A DNA stretch of 64,000 nt from Roseiconus lacunae. GTDB taxonomy: Bacteria > Planctomycetota > Planctomycetia > Pirellulales > Pirellulaceae. Below the pieces are notes generated by a model. The model was not told the DNA's origin. It worked only from the letters and a program-made list of their open reading frames with translations, and made no database searches. Numbering within the stretch: position 1 is the first letter of the stretch; each line of letters starts with the position of its first letter. Shown piece after piece: positions 17,522 through 26,362 of this stretch. Made by a program: the position numbers and the translations under genes. Location of the stretch: the NCBI RefSeq assembly GCF_008312935.1, contig NZ_VSZO01000012.1, positions 434,001-498,000 of the forward strand, written 5' to 3'.

Positions 17522-20500
17522 CTAAGAGTGCTTCGTTTTCATTTCCGCTTCCCAAATCTCGTCGTCCGAGTTGGCAATGATCTGTTTGCCTGATTCGATG
17601 CCGATGCTCCAAAACAATGCCGGTCGTACAAAGAACTCGGCCAGTGTGCTGCTCACCAAACCGCCGACGATTACCGTTGCAATCGGATACAAGATTTCCT
17701 TTCCCGGTTGCCCCGCGGCGAGCGCCAGCGGTAAAAGACCGATCCCACTGGTCAGTGCCGTCATCAACACCGGCGCCATTCTTTCTTGGCCTGCCCTCGC
17801 GACCATTGCTCGCGACCACGTTTCGCCTTCGTAACGAACCAAGTGGACATAATGGTTGAGCAAAAGGATTCCATTTCGACTGGCGATACCACAAAGCGAA
17901 ATAAATCCAACGATCGCCGCGACAGTCAAATGTTGATCAGTGATCACGAGCGCGGCGACGGCGCCGACAAAAGCAGTCGGAAGTGCGACGAGGACTTGGG
18001 CGGCAAAATTGACATTCCCAAACAAGGTGTAGAGGACCAAGAACATCCCGATGAGCGCAACCGCCGAAAGCAGAGCCAAACGACGCGACGCTGACTGTTG
18101 GCTTTCAAATTGCCCGCCATACTCCACGAAATAACCGGCCGGAAGTTCCACGGCACCCAACCGTTGTTTGATGTCAGTGACGGCATCCACGACACCTCGA
18201 TTTGCGACGTTTGCTTGGAGCACAATTCGCCGTCGGACCTGCTCCCGTTTGATCATATTGGGACCTCCGCTTTCATAGATTTTGGCGACCGACTCCAGTG
18301 GTACACGGCCTCCATCAGGTAACGGCACAACCAACCGACGCAATCTTGAGAGATCTTCGCGATACGATTCCTCCATACGAACCAACAGGTCGAAACTTCG
18401 CTGGCCCAACAGGACTTGGCTCACAATGGTTCCATTCATTGCCGTCTCGACCATCTCCATCACTTGAGCCGGACGTAATCCAGTCTGCTTAAGCGCCGAG
18501 CGATCGAGCTCGATTCGCAACTGCGGAATGTTTGTCTGTTGCTCCACCATCACATCGGTCAGCCCAGGTACATCGGCGATCGCCGCTTTCATTTCCTCTG
18601 CTTTCTTGCGAAGCAGATCGAGATCATCGCCGTAGAGCTTGATTCCGATTTGAGCTTTCACCCCGGAGATCATGTGACTGATCAAGTGGGCCAAAGGCTG
18701 TTCTGTACTCGAGACCACTCCGGGGATCTCTTCCATCGTGTCGCGAATCGCACGGATGGTCTGCTCACGATCGGCATGTGTTTCGATCTCCAAAAACATT
18801 TCGGTGACATTCACACCCTCGGCGTGTTCATCCAGTTCGGCTCGACCGGTTCGTCTTGCAACCGACTTGACCGCCGGGATCTTAATCAGTTCCTCTTGAA
18901 CCGTCAGACCGATTTGATTGCTTGTCGCAAGCGATGATCCCGGCGGAAGCAATGCGTTCACCTGCACGCTGCCTTCGTTGAACGGTGGCAAGAAATCGTT
19001 TTCAAAACGAAACAGCATCATCGCGGCGACTCCAACCGCGATCATGGATATCCCCAACACCAACCCAGAAAAACGTGTGCTGAAATTGATCGTCGAACGT
19101 GCGATACCGTGTAGGCCTTCCAGCAGTTTCCCTTCCTCTGCGTGCTCCCCACCTAGCCGGCGTTCAACGATAAGAACCCCAATCCAGATCGGAATTGTCA
19201 GCATGACGGACCACCACAACGGGCTTCCTGGGAGCGACACATCCGAGCCGACAAATTCGAGTGTCCTCGGCAAAATCCAATGACAAACAAGCACACCGAT
19301 TACAAACGCGAAGCCCGGAAGCAGGACCCTCCAAACTCGGTCGCCGACCAATAAAAGCGACGCGAGCACTGGCGTCACGGTGAGGGAAACGACCAAAGAT
19401 GCCAGGAGAGAGACGACGTACCCCAACGCAAGTGGCACAAACAGTTTCCCCTCCATCCCTTCGAGTGCGAACAACGGCAAAAACACCAGTACAACAATCG
19501 CCGTCCCGTACACGACGCTACTTCGTACTTCGATGCTTGCCTGATAAACGACTCGGATCGAAGAAATCGCTCTCGAGGACACCGACATCGCTTGCGTCGA
19601 CGCTTTGTTTCGCCATTCCTTCAATCGGCGAAAAATGTTCTCGACATCGACAATTGCGTCGTCAACTAACTCGCCGATCGCGACTGCCAATCCTCCTAGC
19701 GTCATCGTATTGATCGACAGCCCCATTGCGGTAAATACCAACGCGGTGGTGACAATCGACAAAGGGATGGCGGTCAGTGTGATGAAGGTCGTACGAAAGT
19801 TCAGCAAGAACAGGAACAAGATCACAAACACCAGCACTCCTCCGTCGGCGAGCGCCTCGACCACGTTTTCGATTGCCCGATCGATAAAAGACCGCTGCGA
19901 GTACACGTTTTCAATTCTCAGGTCGGAAGGCAGCGTCAATGCCAACTCTTTTAGGGCGGCTTCGATCGCGTCGTCTACCGCTCGCGTATCGGCTCCCGGT
20001 TGTTTGTTGATTGTCAACATCACCGCAGGTCCTCCATCTACGCCGCCATCAGGATTTTTTAGTAACGCTGATGAATCGCCCCGCTTGACTTGGCTTCCTT
20101 CGACCACGCTGGCAATGTCGGCCAACGTAACGGGCCGATTGTCACGTGTTTCGACGACGATCTCGCGCAGATCATCAAGACCGTTGATCCTGCCTAACCC
20201 ACGAACGAGCAACTCGTTGCTACCTTGTTGATCGAGGTAACCTCCGGTCGCATTCAGATTGGACTCGCTCACCGCCCTGTGAACCTCTTCGACGGTCAAA
20301 TCGAACTCACGCAATCGATTAGGATTTAGCAGCACTTGATACTGCAGACGACCGCCGCCCATCGTAAAGACCTGAGAGACCCCCGGAATGGTCAGCAGGC
20401 GTTGACGGACAACCCAGTCGGCAAGCGTGCGAACTTCCATAGGCTCCGTCTTTTCACCTTCGCTCCACATGGCATACATCAAGATCTGTCCCATGATGGA

Positions 20501-20899
20501 AGAAATCGGAGCCAACGTCGGTTTGATTCCTTCCGGCAAGCTTTCCTGAGCAAGTTGCAAACGCTCATTAACGATTTGTCGATCGTTGTAAATGTCAGTT
20601 CCCCAGGCGAACTCGACATAGATCACCGATAGCCCTATTCCACTGCTGCTGCGAACAGCCTGGACGCCACTTGCTCCGTTGAACGCTGTTTCAAGTGGGA
20701 ACGTAATAAGCGCTTCGACTTCCTCCGGTGCCATGCCCGGTGCTTCTGTCATCACGACCACACGTGGCCGATTCAAATTAGGAAAAACATCGATAGGCAT
20801 CCGAAGTGCCTGCCAAGTTCCGACCAACACCAGCAGGATGGCGACCGCCAACACGACGATACGATTGCGAAGTGAAAAACGAATGATAGAGTCAAGCAT
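17522..20899 (-). CDS. Heavy-metal efflux RND transporter, CusA/CzcA family
   Basis: A 1125-residue inner-membrane proton-driven pump of the heavy-metal-efflux RND family. The N-terminus (IIRFSLRNRIVVLAVAILLV) is the first transmembrane helix; IDVFPNLNRP and the periplasmic porter domains follow; the helix 4 region reads AVAIGELVDDAIVDVEN, placing the acidic residues needed for proton relay (D-D-x4-D-x-EN). Two halves of six helices with large loops after helices 1 and 7 are visible, and length is normal for the family (about 1030-1100) with a slightly long C-terminus. The helix 4 pattern differs from the well-studied CzcA (Zn/Co/Cd) and CusA (Cu/Ag) forms, so I do not name the ion. It lies between the fusion protein and the His-rich lipoprotein genes. 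Confidence 0.93.
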   Translation of the reverse strand: MLDSIIRFSLRNRIVVLAVAILLVLVGTWQALRMPIDVFPNLNRPRVVVMTEAPGMAPEEVEALITFPLETAFNGASGVQAVRSSSGIGLSVIYVEFAWGTDIYNDRQIVNERLQLAQESLPEGIKPTLAPISSIMGQILMYAMWSEGEKTEPMEVRTLADWVVRQRLLTIPGVSQVFTMGGGRLQYQVLLNPNRLREFDLTVEEVHRAVSESNLNATGGYLDQQGSNELLVRGLGRINGLDDLREIVVETRDNRPVTLADIASVVEGSQVKRGDSSALLKNPDGGVDGGPAVMLTINKQPGADTRAVDDAIEAALKELALTLPSDLRIENVYSQRSFIDRAIENVVEALADGGVLVFVILFLFLLNFRTTFITLTAIPLSIVTTALVFTAMGLSINTMTLGGLAVAIGELVDDAIVDVENIFRRLKEWRNKASTQAMSVSSRAISSIRVVYQASIEVRSSVVYGTAIVVLVFLPLFALEGMEGKLFVPLALGYVVSLLASLVVSLTVTPVLASLLLVGDRVWRVLLPGFAFVIGVLVCHWILPRTLEFVGSDVSLPGSPLWWSVMLTIPIWIGVLIVERRLGGEHAEEGKLLEGLHGIARSTINFSTRFSGLVLGISMIAVGVAAMMLFRFENDFLPPFNEGSVQVNALLPPGSSLATSNQIGLTVQEELIKIPAVKSVARRTGRAELDEHAEGVNVTEMFLEIETHADREQTIRAIRDTMEEIPGVVSSTEQPLAHLISHMISGVKAQIGIKLYGDDLDLLRKKAEEMKAAIADVPGLTDVMVEQQTNIPQLRIELDRSALKQTGLRPAQVMEMVETAMNGTIVSQVLLGQRSFDLLVRMEESYREDLSRLRRLVVPLPDGGRVPLESVAKIYESGGPNMIKREQVRRRIVLQANVANRGVVDAVTDIKQRLGAVELPAGYFVEYGGQFESQQSASRRLALLSAVALIGMFLVLYTLFGNVNFAAQVLVALPTAFVGAVAALVITDQHLTVAAIVGFISLCGIASRNGILLLNHYVHLVRYEGETWSRAMVARAGQERMAPVLMTALTSGIGLLPLALAAGQPGKEILYPIATVIVGGLVSSTLAEFFVRPALFWSIGIESGKQIIANSDDEIWEAEMKTKHS

Positions 20900-21056
20900 G
20901 ATGCCGTTTTTCTCTCAAGGAAACGATTACCTTCGAAGAACACCGCTGAAGCGCAGAACTTTCCTGCACGCTTCAAAACTCGGCGGAAATAGAACTAAGT
21001 CAGACGGCTAGCAATGAACCCGTTGTTACAGGATGCAGTTTCGCCGTGACTTCTCG

Positions 21057-22643
21057 TCAATGGTTGTGGCCGGCATGCGGATCGATGGCTCCGACGGTCT
21101 TGTTCTTGATCGCCATTTGCAACTGATGAGCCCCTCGGGTCGCGATGGTCTGCCCGGGCCAAAGCTGACCATCGTTTGCGATCGCAACGCTCACCGAATC
21201 GCTGGCCAAGACGTGCACGCCGACTCGATCAAAGTGTTTTGCGTTTTCAACAAACACGTACCTTTCGGGTCCCTCTTCGGCGACGGCTTCTTTAGGGACG
21301 ACGATCGCCTGATCGAACGATTTTGTCGGGATCCGCAGTGTCAACCGTTGCCCGGGCTTGTATCGCCAGCTCACGAATTGATGCCCCCTGGACTGCACCG
21401 TCCGCTCCACTTCGTTCTTCAATCGAACATAGAAAGGCAACGCGCGAGATTGCCGATTGACCTCGTTGCCCAGATAAACAATCTTCAAACCTTCGACCAA
21501 CCTTCGTTGTTCTCGATCGAGTTCGATAATTGCTTGTAATGGCTCTTGCCGATCGGCGATCGATCGCAAAGTTTCGCTATCACGCTGAAACGCAGAACCT
21601 TCGATCAGCAACTCGCTGTAATCTGAAAGCTGAGCAAGCATTTGCCCGGCCTGCACCGACTGACCACGAGTCACGTTCAGATCGGTCACTAAGAATTCGG
21701 CATCAATATGTTCCGGATGGGGCAACGGCTGCGTGAACGCGGTCAGTTTCGTGTTCAATACCTGTGCCCCTGGTAAAGCGATCTCACCAGGATTTGCGCG
21801 GCCCGCCTTCGCCGATGACTGAAAGTACGACTCACCGGCTTCGTGGTGCAATGACCGGTCGGAGTGCAACACGGGAGCATACACGGTCACTTCACGGACT
21901 AATTCTCTCGTCGTCTCGATCCCTTTGATTTGTTCCGCGGTCAGCCCGTGCAGTAGCATCGACTGCCTAGCCGCACGTAAACTCGCTTCCAATCGATCAC
22001 GCTCGTACTCGCGTTCGATCCGTTTGCTCGCCGCAATGGCCCCTGACGAAGCGATCGATGTCAAACGTTGGATCTCTCGTTGCTCGACATCCAGCTGTCC
22101 CAACGAAGTTAGAAAATCCTCTTGAGTCTCGACGAGATCCTGGTGAGTCAGTCGAAGCGTAAAGAGCGGCGTACCGCTTCGAACGACTTCGCCTCGCGAT
22201 ACTTGGATTGAATTGATTACGCCTGTCAAAGGAGACGTCATTGCCACGTGTGTTTGGCCCGGCCATGCGGTAATGACAGCAGGAATTTCGATCGTCTCTT
22301 TAAACGTCTGGAGCGAAACAATCTGTGTTTGTAAGCGCAGATTGGCCCTCGCTTGTTCACTCAGCTCAATTGATTGCTGATCGTCGTGTCGTGGATGGTC
22401 GTGTTCGACGTGACCGTGATCTTCATCGCCAACGGCGGACGATTCCGAGTCAGCTGCCGGTTGCCTGCCTGCCAACGGCCATCTATTCCATCGTGGGACG
22501 CCCGTCACGACGGACGTTCCGATCACCGCAATCAATACGATAAGTGCAGTCCATCGAACATTTCGAATCCATCCACGATCGTACTTTGGTCCGCTTGTCG
22601 GAATCGTTTTAGTTGACGTGTCTTGAATCTGATCTTCGTTCAT
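21057..22643 (-). CDS. Periplasmic membrane fusion protein of the RND metal pump (CusB/CzcB-like)
   Basis: A 528-residue HlyD-type adaptor that would join the RND pump to an outer-membrane channel. An N-terminal anchor helix (TALIVLIAVIGTSVV) is followed by a His/Asp-rich linker (DHGHVEHDHPRHDD) likely to bind metal. The lipoyl half-motif (VAMTSPLTGVINSIQVSRGEVVRSG) is at about 150-170, then a helical hairpin, and a beta-barrel and membrane-proximal domain (TLRIPTKSFDQAIVVPKEAV). The protein ends in a further metal-binding tail (DPHAGHNH). The gene precedes the pump by 157 bases on the same strand. The 310 bases upstream to the Cys/His-rich gene hold nothing I recognise. Confidence 0.9.
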   Translation of the reverse strand: MNEDQIQDTSTKTIPTSGPKYDRGWIRNVRWTALIVLIAVIGTSVVTGVPRWNRWPLAGRQPAADSESSAVGDEDHGHVEHDHPRHDDQQSIELSEQARANLRLQTQIVSLQTFKETIEIPAVITAWPGQTHVAMTSPLTGVINSIQVSRGEVVRSGTPLFTLRLTHQDLVETQEDFLTSLGQLDVEQREIQRLTSIASSGAIAASKRIEREYERDRLEASLRAARQSMLLHGLTAEQIKGIETTRELVREVTVYAPVLHSDRSLHHEAGESYFQSSAKAGRANPGEIALPGAQVLNTKLTAFTQPLPHPEHIDAEFLVTDLNVTRGQSVQAGQMLAQLSDYSELLIEGSAFQRDSETLRSIADRQEPLQAIIELDREQRRLVEGLKIVYLGNEVNRQSRALPFYVRLKNEVERTVQSRGHQFVSWRYKPGQRLTLRIPTKSFDQAIVVPKEAVAEEGPERYVFVENAKHFDRVGVHVLASDSVSVAIANDGQLWPGQTIATRGAHQLQMAIKNKTVGAIDPHAGHNH

Positions 22644-22953
22644 CGATTCAATCTATTGAAGGAGTAACGAATGACCGCTTGACCACTGCGTCGTCCCGAG
22701 ACGCGCAGCATCCAATCGATCTCCATGAACACCCCGGCGAAAGGCTGACGAAAGATTCGCCACAGCTCAATCAACCGTGTGATAGAAGCGATCCAGTGTG
22801 GATCCGCAAAGCACGCCGACCGTCAATCATCAGTTGCATGGAACCACACGAGATGGCATGGCCCAAGGCAATCAACAGTTTGGCTTTGGCTATCGGATCC
22901 GAAATTCGAAGAAAGAGGTGCCCAACGAGATTCGTTGACCCCGTACGACGATC

Positions 22954-23502
22954 CTAGATCAGCCAGGTGCAAAGAATTGCACATCGATGCTGCGCACGTT
23001 CCACTTGGCAACAACCAAATAAAACACAGTTGGCAATCGATGCAGGCGGAATGCCAGAAGAGACGCCGATGACATCGGCAGGAAGAAAGGCCACCGCTGG
23101 GCCATAATCGAGATCAAACAGTTCTTCCGATGAAGGAACAAAACTGCAACGGACACTGCCATCACCGCAAGGCGTTCCCTGCTGCTCAGGCCCCGATTGA
23201 CAACAACGGCACAAGGAACTTTCATGAGCAGAATGCTCGTGGTCCTCTAACCGATCGCAGGCTTTGCGTTCATGCGAACATCCCGAAACTTCCGCATCGC
23301 GGTGTTTTTGATGCAGGTGTTTTTGATGCAGATGGCCGTGATCGTGCTTACATGCGGCCGAAGCTTCGGCACCGATGACACGATCGGCGCTGTTGTGCAT
23401 CTGATGCGAATGACCACTGCACGCACAAGCCGCGTGCAACGAGCATCCGAAAATCGAATGGACGAGCAAAGCGATGGCGGTGATGGTTCGAATCGAGATC
23501 AA
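22954..23502 (-). CDS. Secreted Cys/His-rich protein heading the metal efflux operon
   Basis: A 182-residue protein with a hydrophobic N-terminus (TITAIALLVHSIFGCSLHAA) that looks like a signal peptide. The mature part is extraordinarily rich in Cys and His: CACSGHSHQMH, KHDHGHLHQKHLHQKH, CSHERKACDRLEDHEHS, CRCCQSG, and CVLFGCC near the end. HLHQK is duplicated by a perfect 15-bp DNA repeat. Metal binding is the obvious reading; a sensor, sink or chaperone for the pump encoded downstream is inference. The start is a TTG at 23500-23502, since the frame has no upstream ATG; that is the weakest part of the call. No homologous family is recognised. Confidence 0.65.
   Translation of the reverse strand: MISIRTITAIALLVHSIFGCSLHAACACSGHSHQMHNSADRVIGAEASAACKHDHGHLHQKHLHQKHRDAEVSGCSHERKACDRLEDHEHSAHESSLCRCCQSGPEQQGTPCGDGSVRCSFVPSSEELFDLDYGPAVAFLPADVIGVSSGIPPASIANCVLFGCCQVERAQHRCAILCTWLI
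23301..23330. repeat. Perfect 15-bp tandem duplication
   Basis: The unit GGTGTTTTTGATGCA occurs twice without mismatch at 23301-23315 and 23316-23330, inside the Cys/His-rich gene. On the coding strand it doubles an HLHQK-type pentapeptide. The lack of divergence indicates a recent slippage event. Confidence 0.9.
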
Positions 23503-23745
23503 TTCACGAGCCCAATCATGAGAGTGACGACAGAAAGATTATCGGGTGTTTGCCGCCCCGCGTCCAGTTCGAAATCCTAGAACTTCCCCACGGCCGCTCA
23601 GGATTTCTGTTTCTTCTTCTTGTGAAGTCCCAGCCGATGCAACCGCGGTGCGTTTCGAAGTACAAAATTCGCGTTCAATGTTTTCCCACGCGACAACGAG
23701 AGCCTTTATGCTGTACGCACCTCTCGGAGATTTGCCGCACCGGCG

Positions 23746-24711
23746 ATGATTTCGCCGCTTCCTCCTTCCCCCACCTTTGCCGTGCCTGTCTCTTCCCGTC
23801 GACGCTTTTTGTCCAATGCGACGTGTCTGCCATTTGCAACCATTGCGGCATTCTATGCCGCCGCCGAGTCGCCACTATCGCGACGATGCCCGATCGGATT
23901 CGGCACCTATGGACATCCCGGCATGTCGCTTTCGCAGAGCATCGATCTAGTCGCCAAGACCGGTTTTGATTCAATCGAAATCGTGTCGATGCCCGGATAC
24001 CATGGCGCACCTGATCAGCTCACACCGGAGCAACGTAAAGCGATTGGGCAGCGAATCACCGACCAAGGGCTACAATTAGGCGCCCTCATGGGGCTCCCAA
24101 ATCCCAATCGCGAACGGATCCAATCCGATCGTCGATCGGTACAAAAGATGCTCCAACTCGCGACCGACCTCGCCCCGAAACAACCACCGATCATTCAATC
24201 TGTTCTCGGCGGTGGGCGATGGGAAGACCTAAAAACACTTTATCGAGACGTGCTTGGAGATTGGACACGCCTTGCATCCGAAGCCAACGTCCGCCTCGCG
24301 ATTAAACCTCATCGCAGTCATGCCATGTCACTTCCCGAGCATGCGATTTGGCTCATCGAACAACTGGGGAAACCCGATTCACTTTGCATGGTGTACGACC
24401 ACAGTCACTATGCGTATCGCGAACTCAAAATCGAAACGCTTGTTGATCAAGCTCTGCCCTACACGGGCTACATCGTCGTCAAAGACATTGCGATGGTCGA
24501 TGGAAAAACACAGTTCGCATTGCCAGGCGAGATTGGCTCGATCCCCCACGGCAAGATTCTGCAGCGTTTCATTGCAGGTGGTTATCGGGGTGAAGTTTGC
24601 TGCGAAGTCAGTTCACAAGTTTGGCGTCAACCAAATTACTCTCCCCAAAATGCGACCGAAATCTGCTATCGCAATCTTTCAAAAATGACTGCTGACATCG
24701 ACGAAAGCTAA
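23746..24711 (+). CDS. Tat-exported sugar phosphate isomerase/epimerase-like TIM barrel protein
   Basis: A 321-residue protein. The N-terminus has a twin-arginine signal (SSRRRFLSNA) followed by a hydrophobic stretch, so folded export is expected. The rest matches the xylose isomerase-like TIM barrel superfamily (AP endonuclease 2 fold): opening PIGFGTYGHPGMSLSQSIDL, LVAKTGFDSIEIVS, LAIKPHRSHAMS, MVYDHSHYAY and GYIVVKDIAMV supply the metal-binding Glu/His/Asp positions seen in the family. Planctomycetes carry many such secreted paralogues with unknown substrates. The reaction cannot be fixed. It is divergent from the metal operon, and a hairpin lies 54 bases past the stop. Confidence 0.85.
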   Translation: MISPLPPSPTFAVPVSSRRRFLSNATCLPFATIAAFYAAAESPLSRRCPIGFGTYGHPGMSLSQSIDLVAKTGFDSIEIVSMPGYHGAPDQLTPEQRKAIGQRITDQGLQLGALMGLPNPNRERIQSDRRSVQKMLQLATDLAPKQPPIIQSVLGGGRWEDLKTLYRDVLGDWTRLASEANVRLAIKPHRSHAMSLPEHAIWLIEQLGKPDSLCMVYDHSHYAYRELKIETLVDQALPYTGYIVVKDIAMVDGKTQFALPGEIGSIPHGKILQRFIAGGYRGEVCCEVSSQVWRQPNYSPQNATEICYRNLSKMTADIDES

Positions 24712-24765
24712 CTCCAAACGATTGCTCCTGTGGCGTCAAGCTCAAGAGTCACTTCAACGCCGACT

Positions 24766-24788
24766 CATCGGTATTCTTCTTACCGATG
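24766..24788 (+). terminator. Possible terminator hairpin after the isomerase-like gene
   Basis: CATCGGTA at 24766-24773 and TACCGATG at 24781-24788 form an 8-bp perfect stem with a 7-base loop, 54 bases downstream of the stop. Only two T follow, so intrinsic termination would be weak. Confidence 0.4.
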
Positions 24789-24879
24789 TTCGCAGCTGCG
24801 GTCATCGTGACAAACTTAGCGGATGTGTTTTGCTCCTACGAAAAGACGTCGGCATGCAAGTTCATTGGCAGATTCCGAC

Positions 24880-24951
24880 TAAGCAGTTGAACATGAATGA
24901 TTCGGCTTAAGTCATTTCACTCTCCCACTGGGCATTGGTATCTACACAAGT
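24880..24951 (+). repeat. Left terminal inverted repeat of the IS
   Basis: The inner 51 bases begin TTCGGCTTAAGTCATTTCAC and end ACACAAGT, matching the right arm with two differences. The outer 21 bases match the right arm at 16 positions, with TAAGCAGTTGAA identical. Confidence 0.85.
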
Positions 24952-24996
24952 TTTAGCTTTTCGTAGACTGCACTGGATGGAATTAATCTTCCGCGG

Positions 24997-26286
24997 ATGG
25001 AGCCGCGGCTGCAACGTCGGTACTTGCAACTGGTGCAAGAACACATGAAATCTGCTAACAAAAACGCGGCCGGACCATCGCTCAAACCGGGAGAAAACCA
25101 AGCGTTCTCCGCGACCCAGGCAACTTGGCGGTTCCTATCCAACCCCAACGTGACGCTGCTCGATTTGATCGAGCCATTGCGAGAGGTGGGCCGACAAGCC
25201 GCTCAACTTTCGCCTTCTGATTATGTGCTCTTGGCTCACGATTGGTGCAAAATTGACTACAAAAGCCACACATCAAAGAAAGATCTTCGCCAAATCACTC
25301 ATGAACACGACATCGGCTACGAGATGTCGACCTCATTGTTGATCGATGCTGCCAGCGGAGCTTCGTTAGCTCCAATGCAGATGCATCTGAAAACGGGTAA
25401 CGCGGTCCATTCAACGGCAATCGATCGGCCGGCGATGGACGACCATCGTCTCGACGAAGTGACGCCCACGATGAACGAGTCCGGTGATTGGGGCCTGGAC
25501 CGTAAGGTCGTCCATGTGATCGATCGAGAAGCCGACACACTAGGGCGGATGCGTCAGTGGGACCAAAAGGGGCATCTGTTTCTCGTTCGTTGCGATGATC
25601 GCCGAGTGAAGTGGAATGATGAAAGTGTTTTGCTTTCCGAAATCGAAGAGCATTTTGATCGCGAAATTCTTTTTGAGGCCTGCGGTGATGCACTTTATCA
25701 CGGCAAAACGGTGACTCAGGAGGTCGCTGAAACAGAGGTCGTCCTGCATCGCCCGCACAGCGAAGTGATCGATGGTGAAAAGCGTCAGGTCAGCGGCGAT
25801 CCAATCCGAGTACGTTTGGTGGTCACGCGATTGCTTGACGAGAACGATTACGTGCTAGCGCAGTGGACGCTTCTTTGCAATGTGTTTGATGCATCAATCA
25901 GCGGCTACCAAATCGCTCTATGGTACTACTGGCGTTGGCTAATCGAGACGTATTTCAAGCTGCTCAAGAGCCACGGCCAGGAATTGGAGCTGTGGCAACA
26001 GCAGAGCGGTGAGGCGATTGCGCGTCGAATTTTGGTTGCATCGATGGCATGCGTTGCCGTGATGCAACTACAAAACGATAGGAGCGACGAAGCTGCCGAG
26101 ACAAAACGCATTCTGATTCGACTGAGCGGGCGACAGATGAAGTATGGTGTCGAGTCGACTCCGCCAGCATTATTGGCGGGAATGATGGTACTACTTTCGG
26201 TGACCGATATTTTGGAGTCACCCGACGTCGATATAGGTACACTCAAACGGCTCAAAGCCAAAGCTCTCCCCTTCGCACTTGTGTAG
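24997..26286 (+). CDS. IS4-family DDE transposase
   Basis: A 429-residue transposase that would cut and paste the element through a DDE active site. The N-terminal domain (QAFSATQATWRFLSNPNVTL) resembles the Tn5/IS50 DNA-binding segment. The first catalytic aspartate is in LAHDWCKIDY, the second in HVIDREADTLGRM, and the glutamate in YYWRWLIETYFKLLKS, which fits the YREK signature Y-x2-R-x3-E-x6-K exactly. Length is normal for the family and the frame is intact. The stop codon (26284-26286) lies within the right inverted repeat. Confidence 0.95.
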   Translation: MEPRLQRRYLQLVQEHMKSANKNAAGPSLKPGENQAFSATQATWRFLSNPNVTLLDLIEPLREVGRQAAQLSPSDYVLLAHDWCKIDYKSHTSKKDLRQITHEHDIGYEMSTSLLIDAASGASLAPMQMHLKTGNAVHSTAIDRPAMDDHRLDEVTPTMNESGDWGLDRKVVHVIDREADTLGRMRQWDQKGHLFLVRCDDRRVKWNDESVLLSEIEEHFDREILFEACGDALYHGKTVTQEVAETEVVLHRPHSEVIDGEKRQVSGDPIRVRLVVTRLLDENDYVLAQWTLLCNVFDASISGYQIALWYYWRWLIETYFKLLKSHGQELELWQQQSGEAIARRILVASMACVAVMQLQNDRSDEAAETKRILIRLSGRQMKYGVESTPPALLAGMMVLLSVTDILESPDVDIGTLKRLKAKALPFALV

Positions 26287-26348
26287 ATACCAATGCTCAC
26301 TGGGAGAGTGAAATGACTTAAGCCGAATTAATCGTATTCAACTGCTTA
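26277..26348 (-). repeat. Right terminal inverted repeat of the IS
   Basis: The inner 51 bases (26277-26327) are the near-perfect complement of 24901-24951; the outer segment ends TTCAACTGCTTA, complementary to the left outer arm. The transposase stop overlaps this repeat. Confidence 0.85.
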
Positions 26349-26362
26349 ACGTTCGCGTCTGA

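Larger units (their letters stand above)
24880..26348 (+). mobile_element. IS4-family insertion sequence (Tn5/IS50-like transposase)
   Basis: The element carries one transposase gene framed by long terminal inverted repeats. The inner arms are 51 bp (24901-24951 and 26277-26327) with two mismatches. Similarity continues outward through a less conserved stretch to a 12-bp perfect match (TAAGCAGTTGAA at 24880-24891 against its complement ending at 26348), giving arms of about 72 bp if these belong to the element. No target-site duplication is visible at either pair of possible ends. The insertion lies between the convergent isomerase-like and purN genes and breaks neither. The transposase is full length, so the copy may be active. 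Confidence 0.85.

Noticed and set aside
24870-24900. Target-site duplication beside the IS
   Set aside because: Flanks at both possible ends were compared with those on the right; no direct repeat of more than two or three bases was found.
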